This document shows, piece after piece, positions 1-7,756 of a stretch of DNA of 11,329 nucleotides. Source of the stretch: Zarea fungicola (Eukaryota > Ascomycota > Sordariomycetes > Hypocreales > Cordycipitaceae); NCBI GenBank assembly GCA_900169235.1, contig FWCC01000483.1, forward strand, positions 1 through 11,329, written 5' to 3'. The notes below the pieces were generated by a model. It was not told where the DNA came from and ran no database searches. It saw nothing but the letters and a program-made list of their open reading frames with translations. The translations under genes were made by a program, and so were the position numbers. Numbering within the stretch: position 1 is the stretch's first letter; each line of letters opens with the position of its first letter.

Positions 1-231
1 AGTGGACTGCGGGGCAAGACATCGCTCGTAGGGCCACACCTGTTGGTGGGAGCCACTTTCTACAACAAGATGGTGGCAGCAAAAATGTGAAAAGGAGTGG
101 CCGCGCTTGATGTCGAGATGTCGGGATGTCGAGATGGAAGCTAGAAGACTACCATAAGAGCTCCAACCGTCTATCGTTGTTCCATTTTCTCGTCAAAAGA
201 TTGGAGCACCACAAACATATGCCTAGCAAAT
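1..231. other. 5' flank of the MADS-like gene, no gene seen
   Basis: No convincing coding frame is visible here. The stretch would hold the promoter and 5' leader of the gene starting at 232. An out-of-frame ATG at 219 lies just before the chosen start and opens a short overlapping frame ending at 326. It could act as an upstream ORF or be meaningless. A short tandem repeat at 109-137 is listed separately. Confidence 0.5.
109..137. repeat. 8-bp tandem repeat, about 3.5 copies
   Basis: Units GATGTCGA, GATGTCGG and GATGTCGA, followed by a partial GATGG, run head to tail about 100 bp upstream of the first gene. It is a small simple-sequence expansion in the leader or promoter. No function is implied. 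Confidence 0.75.
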
Positions 232-1395
232 ATGGATGTAGCAAGCATGGACCAGGACGCAGGCGCTGGCTCGGAGGCCGAGCACGACTATGCAGAGAAG
301 GCGAAAGCCCGAAAGAGCGGCCCTAGCCTGATGAGAAAGTGCATAGAACTGGCGGACAAGGCGAATGTGTTTGCCAGCTTCGTGTACTGGGATCCAACAC
401 ACAAATGCCATCGTGTCGCGGCGCAGATGCCTGAAGGGGAGACCTTGCCGGACTTGAACAGACTTGTATGTGTGGCCGGGAACTGGCCTGGACGCTGGGG
501 GGAACTATCTTGGAACAACGTTGCTGACTGAGAAAAGGTTGCTGAGGCACTGGCCGGGCGCCTACCAGAGCCCCGTATGGCGCCTAAAAAGGTGCCTTCA
601 AGACGGCAGCCGAATACAACCGGAGCCGGTCGACAGGCTGGCAAGCCACAGCAGGTAGTGCGGCCGTTACGACGTAGCGCCCGGATGCGTCGAACGAGGC
701 AGTCGGACGCGACCAGCAGCGATGTGTACATATTTAGAGGAGACGGTGAAGGTGCGCCGGAAGCAGAGATCACAAATGGCGGGAGCGGCAGAGACAGAAG
801 CAGTGGGAGCGATAGCCACAGCGCCGGTAGTGGCCACTTCAGAGGTGGCGCCAGCAGCTGTAGTGACCCGAACTCTATCCTTGTACGGTCTCCTCTTACT
901 TTAAGCCATGAAGCTTCCGTTGCTTTCGAGTCGGACCAAGGTCGCACTGCGGCGCAAGGTGGAGGCACTGAGGCTGCTCCGGATTGTTCCCTTCCCGGCT
1001 CAATGGAGGCCTCGGTCGTCGGTGGCCACGTCCCGGTATTCGGACAGTCTACCGAGGCAATAAGCTTTTCTGATGAGTCACTGCTCAATACTTTCGGTGC
1101 AGACATGGCGGGTACCGAAGCAGCCGCAGCTCCGTCCCTGAGCATGGCTCAGCAAGCGGACACCAGCCCAACCGCACTGCCACAGCCGGGACAACACCCG
1201 GTTTCCACGCGGGCATCACTGTCACTGCCAAGACCGGGGATACTGGCGACTGACGCGTGGCGAAGGATGGCACAGAATGCCCTGGGAATAGTGAATCTCC
1301 TGCTGACGTCGGAGCCCAGAAGCATGCAAGCCGGGCTTGGCTTGTCACCGTTGCAGCCCGGCTGGGTGCAGCCAGGCCAGGTTGCCATACGTTAG
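232..1395 (+). CDS. MADS-box-like small domain protein with long disordered tail (two exons)
   Basis: Exon 1 is 232-465, the intron 466-537 (72 nt, donor GTATGT, acceptor AAAAG after a GCTGAC branch-like site), and exon 2 538-1395. The junction is phase 0 and joins frames that would otherwise stop at 531, giving about 363 residues. Residues about 25-80 (KARKSGPSLMRK, then an ELADKANVFASFVYWD core and an EGETLPDLNRL end) follow the layout of the short MADS-like domains seen in many filamentous fungi: a basic residue-rich helix, then a beta-strand pair, then a Pro/Leu segment. This is recognition from pattern, not a search. After residue 91 the protein is Ser/Ala/Gly/Gln/Pro-rich and looks disordered, with a basic patch (RRSARMRRTR near residue 120) that could be a nuclear localisation signal. 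A nuclear DNA-binding role is inferred. It is much longer than a lone MADS-like domain. The long open frame on the opposite strand (288-1145) is taken as a shadow because the + strand splice is clean. Confidence 0.7.
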
Positions 1396-1670
1396 CGCAA
1401 GTTTTGTATGCATAATATTAGTATTATATTACAGTATTAATAAGAAAATACACACAAAGACGGAGAATAAATCCTACGTGTCTGCCTCCAACGTCCTGCC
1501 GCCACCTCATGTGTTAGGCCAGCGCTCGTAATTCTATACGATCTGCCGCATGGATTCGGCTCGCTGTTCACTTGTCCACATTTGGCGCTGGCACAGAAAG
1601 CATGCCCATATAACAGGCGATGCACAACTCTACCTCCTGCCCCAGCTCGTGGTGACCAGCCTCGGACCTG
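1396..1670. other. Spacer with AT-rich 3' UTR, no gene seen
   Basis: An AT-rich run (about 1405-1475) follows the stop of the first gene and holds a canonical AATAAA. The rest (about 1480-1670) returns to higher GC and would be the promoter of the downstream coiled-coil ORF. No coding frame is convincing. Confidence 0.5.
1466..1471 (+). promoter_or_regulatory. Candidate polyadenylation signal AATAAA
   Basis: A perfect AATAAA lies about 70 nt after the stop codon at 1395, inside the AT-rich stretch. That is a sensible position for 3' end formation of the 232-1395 gene. Fungal poly(A) signals are loose, so this is suggestive only. Confidence 0.45.
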
Positions 1671-1973
1671 ATGTCTACAACGCCAAGGCGCACCTCAAGC
1701 GTGTATTCTGATGCCTTCGATCTCACCACACTGACTCAGGCCATCATCCATGAGCAACAAGAGCAGCAGACGCACATTATCGCCGCGCTAGAATGGGAGA
1801 TCAGCCAGCTGCGATGTGATTTGAGAGAATTACGCGTCGTGACAGACCGCATCCGCAAGATGCTGCGCGATATGGCCGACTCCGCAACGAGTATCTCACA
1901 GCTGCTGATGGCGGCACAGAAACAATGCGAAATCGAGAGGAGGAAACGGCTGGCCAACTTTGCTGTGATTTGA
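1671..1973 (+). CDS. Small coiled-coil protein, hypothetical
   Basis: This is a 100-codon ATG-to-stop frame of unrecognised family. Residues 1-20 are Ser/Thr-rich. From about residue 21 to 93 the sequence is Gln/Glu/Arg/Leu-rich with heptad-like hydrophobic spacing (for example LEWEISQLRCDLRELR and TDRIRKMLRDM), which suggests one long helix or coiled coil. No signal peptide or membrane segment is seen. It ends about 175 nt before the start of the four-helix membrane gene on the same strand. I looked for a GT donor in phase with an acceptor near 2132 that would fuse the two and found none, so they are kept separate. It could still be an upstream exon of a longer gene, or spurious. Confidence 0.45.
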   Translation: MSTTPRRTSSVYSDAFDLTTLTQAIIHEQQEQQTHIIAALEWEISQLRCDLRELRVVTDRIRKMLRDMADSATSISQLLMAAQKQCEIERRKRLANFAVI

Positions 1974-2148
1974 GCTCCGCAGGGCTGCGAGAACCAGCGC
2001 ACCGCACCCGGTCCTGGCCATTCTTAAGTCAGTTATTGCCTAGCGGCCGGATAAGGCAACGCATGCCGGGGTGTGGCGGCCTTGCGTATATGAGTATGCC
2101 TATATGCGCATGGGAGGAGGTTCAACATGCAGAAACTACGCCGAAACC

Positions 2149-2709
2149 ATGAAGAGAAGACTGAGCAGGTATGATCAGATGCTATTGGAGATTGATCGGG
2201 ACATTGAGCCATGGTACTCGACCGCAGCTGGGTGCTGTTCATGGCTGGTACTCGCCGTCTTTCTCGTGTCTCCGGCGACGTATGCGACCATCCAGCAGTC
2301 GACAGCCCTGAATAAGGCCGGGGTGGTTGGGACATCTGCAATGCATCTCATGCGGAGCATTCCATTGATATGCATTGCGCTAGTAACCAGCATCATAGCG
2401 GCCGCGGGACTGGCTTGGCTGTCGTGGCGGTGGCGTACGAACTATCTCTGGGTGCATCGCGCCATCATTGTGTAAGTAGTGCCTTGTCGCTGCCAACTGA
2501 ACCTGTTTCTAATGCTAGGCAGACCGACTATGATTCATGCGGCGACGGGTTTGGGCTCTGCCTTGCTGAGTGTCTATCGGATGCAGCACGGGCTGTGGTC
2601 GGTGGCGTCCAAGATCACCGTAGGGGTTGCGGGAGCTTGGCTTGTGATTACGATTCCCTGCTTTGTTGTTTGCACGTTTGTAGTACTACCGCGGATGAGG
2701 TTGACTTAG
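2149..2709 (+). CDS. Four-helix integral membrane protein, fungal family of unknown function (two exons)
   Basis: Exon 1 is 2149-2471, the intron 2472-2522 (51 nt, donor GTAAGT, acceptor GGCAG, branch-like AACTGA), and exon 2 2523-2709. The junction is phase 2 and restores one frame of about 169 residues. The N-terminal motif SRYDQMLLEIDRDIEPW followed by a Trp-rich RWRTNYLW segment resembles a widespread Pezizomycotina membrane family with no known function. Predicted membrane helices are near residues 27-47, 72-92, 104-125 and 140-163. The ATG at 2149 is preferred because it has an A at -3 and starts close to the conserved motif. In-frame ATGs at 2104 and 2110 would add 13-15 residues. Without the splice the protein would stop after the second helix, so the intron matters for topology. 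It is convergent with the 3094-3856 gene. Confidence 0.82.
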
Positions 2710-3093
2710 GCCACTGTCTTATACTATACACCGGATCAATGCGTCCCGTGTTCAGCCGCAGTATGGCAGTAAGATTGACCATTTTGCACCATGTTCGTGG
2801 ATATACCAAATATATGAAAAAAGTGTATTGTAGTCATGAGGGTTCATAAAATCAATTGACGGTGGACATTTGCGCATAGACGAGATCTATATATGTAGTC
2901 ATAGGTGCAAAGGATCGTCGAAGACGTGAGCTCAAGATGGCCAGAATACTGCGCAACCTTTGTTCAGATATTTTCTTGAAATACAGGAAAAGGCCGCCAC
3001 CGCGGTGTGCAAAATATATGGAAGAACTTGTCTAGGACGAAGCGCCATTAATTCGAAGCGACGGCCTTTGCCGCCTGATACTATTTACAACGT
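2710..3093. other. Convergent intergenic spacer, no supported gene
   Basis: This lies between the 3' ends of two convergent membrane-protein genes and would hold both 3' UTRs. A 32-codon ATG frame (2937-3035, +) is present, but its length is within chance expectation and no family is recognised. Nothing else stands out. Confidence 0.5.
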
Positions 3094-3856
3094 CTAGGAC
3101 CTGGTCGACATGAACCGGAGCACTGCTCTGGAACTGAGGAATAGGTGTATGGTAGCAACTACCACGCCGGCAAAGACAAGGTCAAATACCAAGCCATTAT
3201 TCACGCTGCCACCGCCCACGTGCTGTGCCTTTTTAGCAACCCAATAAACAAACAGCGCGGTGAATGCCGACAATAGCGAGCTGACCCATGCCACGATGCC
3301 AAACCAGAACGCGATGAATTGCAGGCTCAATCGCCGATACCGATACGTTAGGATGACGAACACGCAGGCAAGGGCGAAAAAGCCAAAGCAGAGCCAGAGC
3401 AAGAGCTGCATAGAATTGAATCTGTAACAATTTTCATGACCGTAGGCAAAACATGCCTCAGCCGTTCCAACTGTCACCGCCCGCGGTAGGAGCTGATCGA
3501 CGAGGTGATCCGCCGCCGCCGTCGCACTGCTCACAAGGCTGTTGACCTGATCTGTCACACGCGTGGCCTCTGTAGCCAGGCCACTTCGTACCTGTGTCGC
3601 CTGGGATACGATGGTCTGCAGCGGATCCGGTATGGATGGAAACACACGGCGGGGGAGATGATTGTTAAACTGCACGACAGGTCAGCCACCTAAGCCAGAA
3701 GCGAGACAAGCGTCGGGCGCTCACAGAAAGGGTAAGTATGCCTTTCGTTTTACTGCTGGCAGTCATGCCGATTGATGCGACCACCAGAGAAAAGGCAGTT
3801 GGTACGGCGTACTGACAAATTGTGCTCCAACGTCCGAGATGCTCCATGTTTACCAT
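3094..3856 (-). CDS. Four-helix membrane protein, SUR7/PalI-like topology (two exons)
   Basis: Read on the minus strand, exon 1 is 3856-3725, the intron 3724-3670 (55 nt, donor GTGAGC, CTGAC branch site, acceptor GTGCAG), and exon 2 3669-3094. The junction is phase 0 and gives about 235 residues. The ORF beginning at 3675 has no ATG (it starts on GTG inside the acceptor), which itself argues for the upstream exon. Helix 1 is near residues 13-33 and helices 2-4 near 132-152, 161-187 and 203-223. Between helices 1 and 2 lies a hydrophilic, Ala/Thr/Val-rich amphipathic region (about 50-110) and a Cys pair (C117, C125). One N-terminal helix, a long loop with two Cys, and three clustered helices is the layout of SUR7/PalI-type cortical membrane proteins. 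The resemblance is topological only, and the family signature was not confirmed. An internal ATG three codons in is an alternative start. Confidence 0.78.
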
Positions 3857-3943
3857 TTCATGGAGCTGGACGCCTCTTGGGAAGAGACATTACTATATCT
3901 TGCTTTAACATTTCGATAATGGACGAACGGGCCATGGTGGAGT

Positions 3944-3961
3944 ATTTCGGAAAGCCGAAAT
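3944..3961. promoter_or_regulatory. CGG-N4-CCG inverted repeat, candidate Zn2Cys6 factor site
   Basis: The 7-bp arms ATTTCGG and CCGAAAT are perfect reverse complements around a 4-nt AAAG spacer, giving a CGG-N4-CCG core. Fungal Zn(II)2Cys6 dimeric activators bind paired CGG triplets in this arrangement. It sits about 90 bp upstream of the minus-strand membrane gene and about 280 bp upstream of the coiled-coil gene. No factor can be named, and such motifs also occur by chance. Confidence 0.35.
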
Positions 3962-4131
3962 GCAGAATGATTTCATGATGAACCGAAAAGGTCTACCTAT
4001 TTTCAATCCTACTTTCTGACCATGGCGCGACCTGCGTCCACATGGCCATTACTTCACCGAACCCTACGCACACATTCACCTTGCTCTCCATATTGTAGTC
4101 ACCGTTTGTAGATTGTCTATATGAATGCATT

Positions 4132-4143
4132 ACCGGTACCGGT
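4132..4143. repeat. 12-bp perfect palindrome
   Basis: ACCGGTACCGGT is self-complementary and made of two overlapping ACCGGT hexamers. It lies about 100 bp before the 4241 start codon. It could be a protein-binding site or simple chance. Confidence 0.4.
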
Positions 4144-4240
4144 GTATGCTGGTTGCATCGCCGTTGTCTGGAGTTGCAGTCGCATTTTCTTTCTGCTGCA
4201 AGGAACGCACCTACAGCGAACGACGGGAGGAACATCTACT

Positions 4241-4684
4241 ATGTCTATCTTCGCAAAAAACAAGCCATGCACTCCAATCAGCACTGAGAGCAGCATTGGA
4301 GAAGCCCGAATTTCGAAGATGCAAAGCCGAATTATCGACCTCGAGCAGCAGATTGAATGCCGAGAGAAAATCAACACGGAGCTGAGTCGTCGACTCTCAG
4401 ATGTACACGACATGCGGGAAGAAGAGTTGTTTCGGCGTCAAATGCTTGAATTTGACCTAAATCAACATAAAGAGGCTATTGCGGAGGTGCTGGGTGAGCT
4501 ACGGCAGCGGGACCAAACGATCGAAGTTCAAGGCGGCCTCTTGCGAGCCTCCTGGTTAGACGGTCAAGCGTTGGCCGCGTCGCAGCGCCAGACAATACAG
4601 TTACTCCAGGGAAAAATCGACGACTTGTCTACAAATGGAAACGTCACAGTTCAGAATAAAAAGAAAAGGAAATTTTCGGAATAG
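4241..4684 (+). CDS. Coiled-coil protein with C-terminal nuclear-localisation-like tail
   Basis: From the ATG at 4241 the frame encodes 147 residues of no recognised family. Residues about 22-133 are rich in Glu, Gln, Arg and Leu with heptad-like spacing (SRIIDLEQQIECREK, SRRLSDVHDMREEEL, LGELRQRDQTIE), so mostly one long coiled coil is expected. The last eight residues, KKKRKFSE, form a monopartite nuclear-localisation-like cluster. The frame is open back to an ATG at 4121, but those extra 40 residues are hydrophobic (CIAVVWSCSRIFFLL) and the DNA there has a pyrimidine-rich run before AG at 4201-4202 that could be a splice acceptor. The true 5' end is therefore uncertain and an upstream exon is possible. 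A nuclear structural or scaffold role is inference only. Confidence 0.58.
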   Translation: MSIFAKNKPCTPISTESSIGEARISKMQSRIIDLEQQIECREKINTELSRRLSDVHDMREEELFRRQMLEFDLNQHKEAIAEVLGELRQRDQTIEVQGGLLRASWLDGQALAASQRQTIQLLQGKIDDLSTNGNVTVQNKKKRKFSE

Positions 4685-4902
4685 GCTGCAGCGAGGTATC
4701 ACAAACTACGGCCAGGTTGATAGACTAGGTCCACTACAGAACAATTGGTTCGGCTAACGGCAATGCAACGTGTATTTACATATGCCGATGGTTTTTTGTG
4801 CCGTACCAACAAATGATGTTTCTCTTTCCTTATCGAATGTAGATTGATTAGTCGATATCAAGTCGACTTGCCGTCAGGTCAGACTAGACAAATTGGCATT
4901 TC
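4685..4902. other. Convergent spacer, nothing seen
   Basis: This AT-leaning stretch lies between the coiled-coil gene and the 3' end of the possible minus-strand gene. No motif or frame worth naming was seen. Confidence 0.5.
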
Positions 4903-5211
4903 TCACAATTCTTCGCGAATACTATTGGCGTACAGGTTACCGTGGCCGAATGTGCTTGCTGAATCGGCTGTCAGGTTAAAAATTGTGGTCGATTTATAGC
5001 TATTTGCAGTACTTTTTGGATTGGAAAGCTTATTGACCGGATCGATCAGTTCTGGCCACCCCTGCACGGCACGAGCTAGTGGCGAGACACGCACCAGCCT
5101 GAAGTGACCTTTCGGTGCAATTGGCATTAGAATACAATTCAATGGAACAATCACAAGTTAATAAAATCACCTGGTGTGTGGATGTTGCACTAAGACGTCT
5201 TCGATGTGCAT
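4903..5211 (-). CDS. Possible small two-exon gene or 3' remnant of a larger gene
   Basis: On the minus strand, a frame with an ATG at 5211 can be spliced from 5171 to 5098 (72-nt intron, donor GTGATT, acceptor CTTCAG, CTAAT-like branch). The junction is phase 2 and enters a frame that runs to the stop at 4903. The product would be about 78 residues, ending in SIREEL. The upstream frame is also open without an ATG back to about 5355, giving about 125 residues of protein-like composition (for example LILGDVTIISLYATFMHIEDV). This may be the 3' part of a once longer gene whose 5' end has been lost near the mucin-like gene. The family is not recognised. The weak donor and the lack of an upstream start keep confidence low. 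Confidence 0.33.
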
Positions 5212-5339
5212 AAATGTCGCATACAACGAAATAATTGTCACGTCGCCGAGAATGAGACTTATGGTCGTGGGTTGCTCACAAAATTGTGTGGCACGAAAAG
5301 CAGGCCAAATAGCCCCGTGCTGCCAGTCACAACATTGCC

Positions 5340-6942
5340 ATGATGTTACGAAAGATCATGTACTTTGCCAGCCTGGGGTGCATGGCTCTCACGAATTCCA
5401 TTTCCGAAGCGCAGAGCAACATAACTCCTCGTCATAATTTCATCCGCCAGTATCGGAACTCGACTTCTTCGACTGTGTCGGATACAACAACACTGGACCT
5501 CACATTGTCTACATCTACCAAGGCCACACAAACCACTGATCATATGTCGATATCGGAGTCACCTACTACGTTAAGCACTTCTACCAAGGTTACTGATGAA
5601 TTTACGTCCACGACTGCGGTGGCACCAACGCCTGAGCAACCTCCCAGCTCAATCACGTCGAAAACTACCCAAGATGAGCCACTGACGCCGGGATATTCCA
5701 TCTCTACAGCTCAACTATCTCTAGACTCGACCCTAAGAACTGAAAGCACATTGGCAACGGTCACCGATGGCCCTTTCACAATGCAGACCGAGACTGAATT
5801 GCCCAGTTCTGTTTCCATGCCTGCAGCCTCGGCCAGCACGAGCAGATCATCATCACCAGGCATCTTCACAACCACTGACTATCCAGAGACAACCCAGCCT
5901 CTCGCGTCCACCTCGAATTCGGCTCTGGCCAGCACTAGCAGATTCCTGTCATCAAGTTCCGCCACAACCACAAAAGACTCAGAGCATACCAAGCCTGTCC
6001 TGCAAAACTCGTCCCCCGTTTCGACAGTAAACACTATGAGCATACCAACATCGCCGACCGCTGTTGCATCGACTGAAGCATCGTCCTTGGCCCCAGTCCA
6101 TACGAGCACTCTGGAGACACCAAGTTTCACTACAGCTATAAGTCTGAAACAAACTGCCAGCCTAGGTACTCACTGCAAGACTGGTGACCACGGATAGACC
6201 GTACTGACACATTCCAGTGCAATCCGATACCGCTTTGTCTAGTCTTACACCACATTCAACAGTCCTACAGGCCACCAAATCATCACGACATTCAGAATAT
6301 GCATCACAGTCCGCATCACAGACGGCATCACAATCGGCATCACAATCGGCACCAAATGTCACAGTACCCAATACGGCTACACGAGCCACAGGCACCAATG
6401 CTGCAGATATCTCCGCGAATAAAACCCATATGTTGCAAGTAGCTAACACGCAAATCACCGACATTGGCCCTGCGCCCACGCGAAATGCAACGTTGGTTAT
6501 AGGTCCTGATACTCATGTCTCGACAAAGTTGGAGGGCTCAGCTCCCAGCAAATATGCTACTTTAGGGGCATCAAACCATCAGACCGCCAAATCTTCCTTG
6601 CCCACCACGTTCACCATTGTTGATGGATATTCAACGATTCCCAAGGCCACCCGTTCTACAGGCGCTTCTAAGACTGGCGCGGCCCCCAATCCCACCAATG
6701 ACGTCTTTGCAAACAGTGGTGATCAGCAGAATGTCAAACAAAAAGCAACAATAGCTGGTGCTGCTATTGGTGCCATAAGCGGCAGCGCACTATTAGGTGT
6801 GACGATGTTCATGGTCTCGTCTCGGTATGGAAGAAGGCGACGCTACCGAAGGGCTAGTTTGACCAGCAGCAGCCAGAGTTCTATGGAGATTCGGTGTGTT
6901 GGGTTATCTGATGAAAGACTAGTGTATAGAAACCATATGTAG
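5340..6942 (+). CDS. Mucin-like Ser/Thr-rich single-pass cell-surface protein (two exons)
   Basis: Exon 1 is 5340-6165, the intron 6166-6217 (52 nt, donor GTACTC, TACTGAC branch, acceptor TTCCAG), and exon 2 6218-6942. The junction is phase 1 and gives about 516 residues. Residues 1 to about 24 look like a signal peptide (basic start, then IMYFASLGCMALTNSIS). The ectodomain to about residue 440 is dominated by Ser, Thr, Pro and Ala with several N-X-S/T sites, as expected for a heavily O-mannosylated stalk. A membrane helix at about 452-475 (GAAIGAISGSALLGVTMFMV) is followed by a stop-transfer cluster (RYGRRRRYRR) and a tail of about 40 residues. The layout matches fungal wall-stress sensors of the MID2/WSC type or plasma-membrane adhesins, but no WSC cysteine domain is present, so the sensor role is inferred from architecture. 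Residues 304-319 are four ASQ-S/T repeats. The GTACTC donor is not a strong consensus. The only other donor in phase (6184) would leave a 34-nt intron. Confidence 0.83.
6301..6348 (+). repeat. 12-bp tandem repeat, four copies, in the mucin-like gene
   Basis: Four head-to-tail units begin GCATCACA and differ at one to three positions, each encoding Ala-Ser-Gln-Ser/Thr. The fifth unit (GCACCAAATGTC) has decayed. The period is a multiple of three, so copy-number change keeps the frame and would alter stalk length. Confidence 0.85.
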
Positions 6943-7756
6943 CTCTCCTTCGCTTTCATTCCTTACTCCCTCCATAATTCATCCAGCTTCTTTGACACTT
7001 GGGAGCTTCGGGTGATAGTAGAGCGCAGACCGCAACAGATCGCGGGAGCCAAAGAGTTTGGGACAGCGGTGTAGCTTTCGCCTTGTTTAATCCTGATTCC
7101 TCGCAGCTTAGGACAGTATTGCAATGGAGTTTTCTATGTGGCCTTGCACTGCATCGCACTGCTGCCCAACGTCGGCGACCATTGGACCCAAAACACCCCG
7201 TGACAAGTATCGAAGATGCGCGAAATCGCACCGATCCCTTCCGACTTCGTAAGTTAGTCTCGTTATGTGGTCGATTGGAGGTGTAATTTGCGCAGTGGCT
7301 GGTGAGCCATCTGTCGAAGGGAGTACTGAGTTCCTCGCTGCTGCAGGTTTGCGAGCCCTGTGCCGGCAGCGCCTTCTTCGTAGCCAGCTGAATATGCGTC
7401 TCGTGAAGCATACCATGTTTATTTTCGGCAGATATCGTGTCAAAGAATCATCAACTCAAATAACGCCAAAAGCACTCCGAGGCAGTCTTAAACTACCACA
7501 TCTAGAGGGCACCAGGTCATATGTGATTGCTAAATACAACATGCGTCCGAAGGAGGAATAAACTTGCTTTTATCCAACGTCCATATGTTCGCTTCGAAAT
7601 CAGTGCTGCACTCCAATGGCCATTTTTGAACAGCCTTTCTTATTTTGTTTGTGGATGCTGGACGACAGCTCACTTACAGAAGCACTTTTTGGACAATGGC
7701 GCCTATAACAGGGCACGAGCTGGCACCTGCTTTTTGTCTGGGCTCTTCAATAAACC
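6943..7756. other. Gene-empty stretch of about 800 bp
   Basis: Several overlapping frames of 60-150 codons occur on both strands (the longest is 6956-7411, minus), but none shows a domain, signal peptide, coherent composition or splice partner that I could support. AATAAA occurs at 7557-7562 and 7749-7754. The start of this stretch should hold the 3' UTR of the mucin-like gene. Confidence 0.5.

Larger units (their letters stand above)
3857..4240. other. Divergent promoter region
   Basis: This separates the start of the minus-strand membrane gene (3856) from the coiled-coil gene (4241). It holds a CGG-N4-CCG inverted repeat and a 12-bp perfect palindrome, both listed separately. An in-frame ATG at 4121 would extend the coiled-coil gene by 40 codons into this region. 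The residues it would add are hydrophobic and unlike the rest of that protein. Confidence 0.5.

Noticed and set aside
288..1145. Minus-strand ORF of 285 codons as a real gene
   Set aside because: It lies opposite a + strand gene with a clean phase 0 intron and a recognisable N-terminal domain. The product is low-complexity (Pro/Ser/Leu/Ala) with no domain, as expected from reading a GC-biased gene backwards.
1671..2709. A single gene joining the coiled-coil ORF (1671-1973) to the four-helix membrane ORF
   Set aside because: The only GT near the end of the first frame (1965) is in the wrong phase for the best acceptor (2131-2132). The acceptors that would fit phase are poor.
2370..2849. Plus-strand ORF of 159 codons
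   Set aside because: It overlaps the four-helix membrane gene in another frame. The spliced gene explains the same DNA far better, and this product has no coherent features.
6956..7443. Overlapping minus-strand ORFs of 151 and 111 codons
   Set aside because: There is no domain, signal peptide, splice partner or coherent composition. Several frames are open at once, which points to chance.
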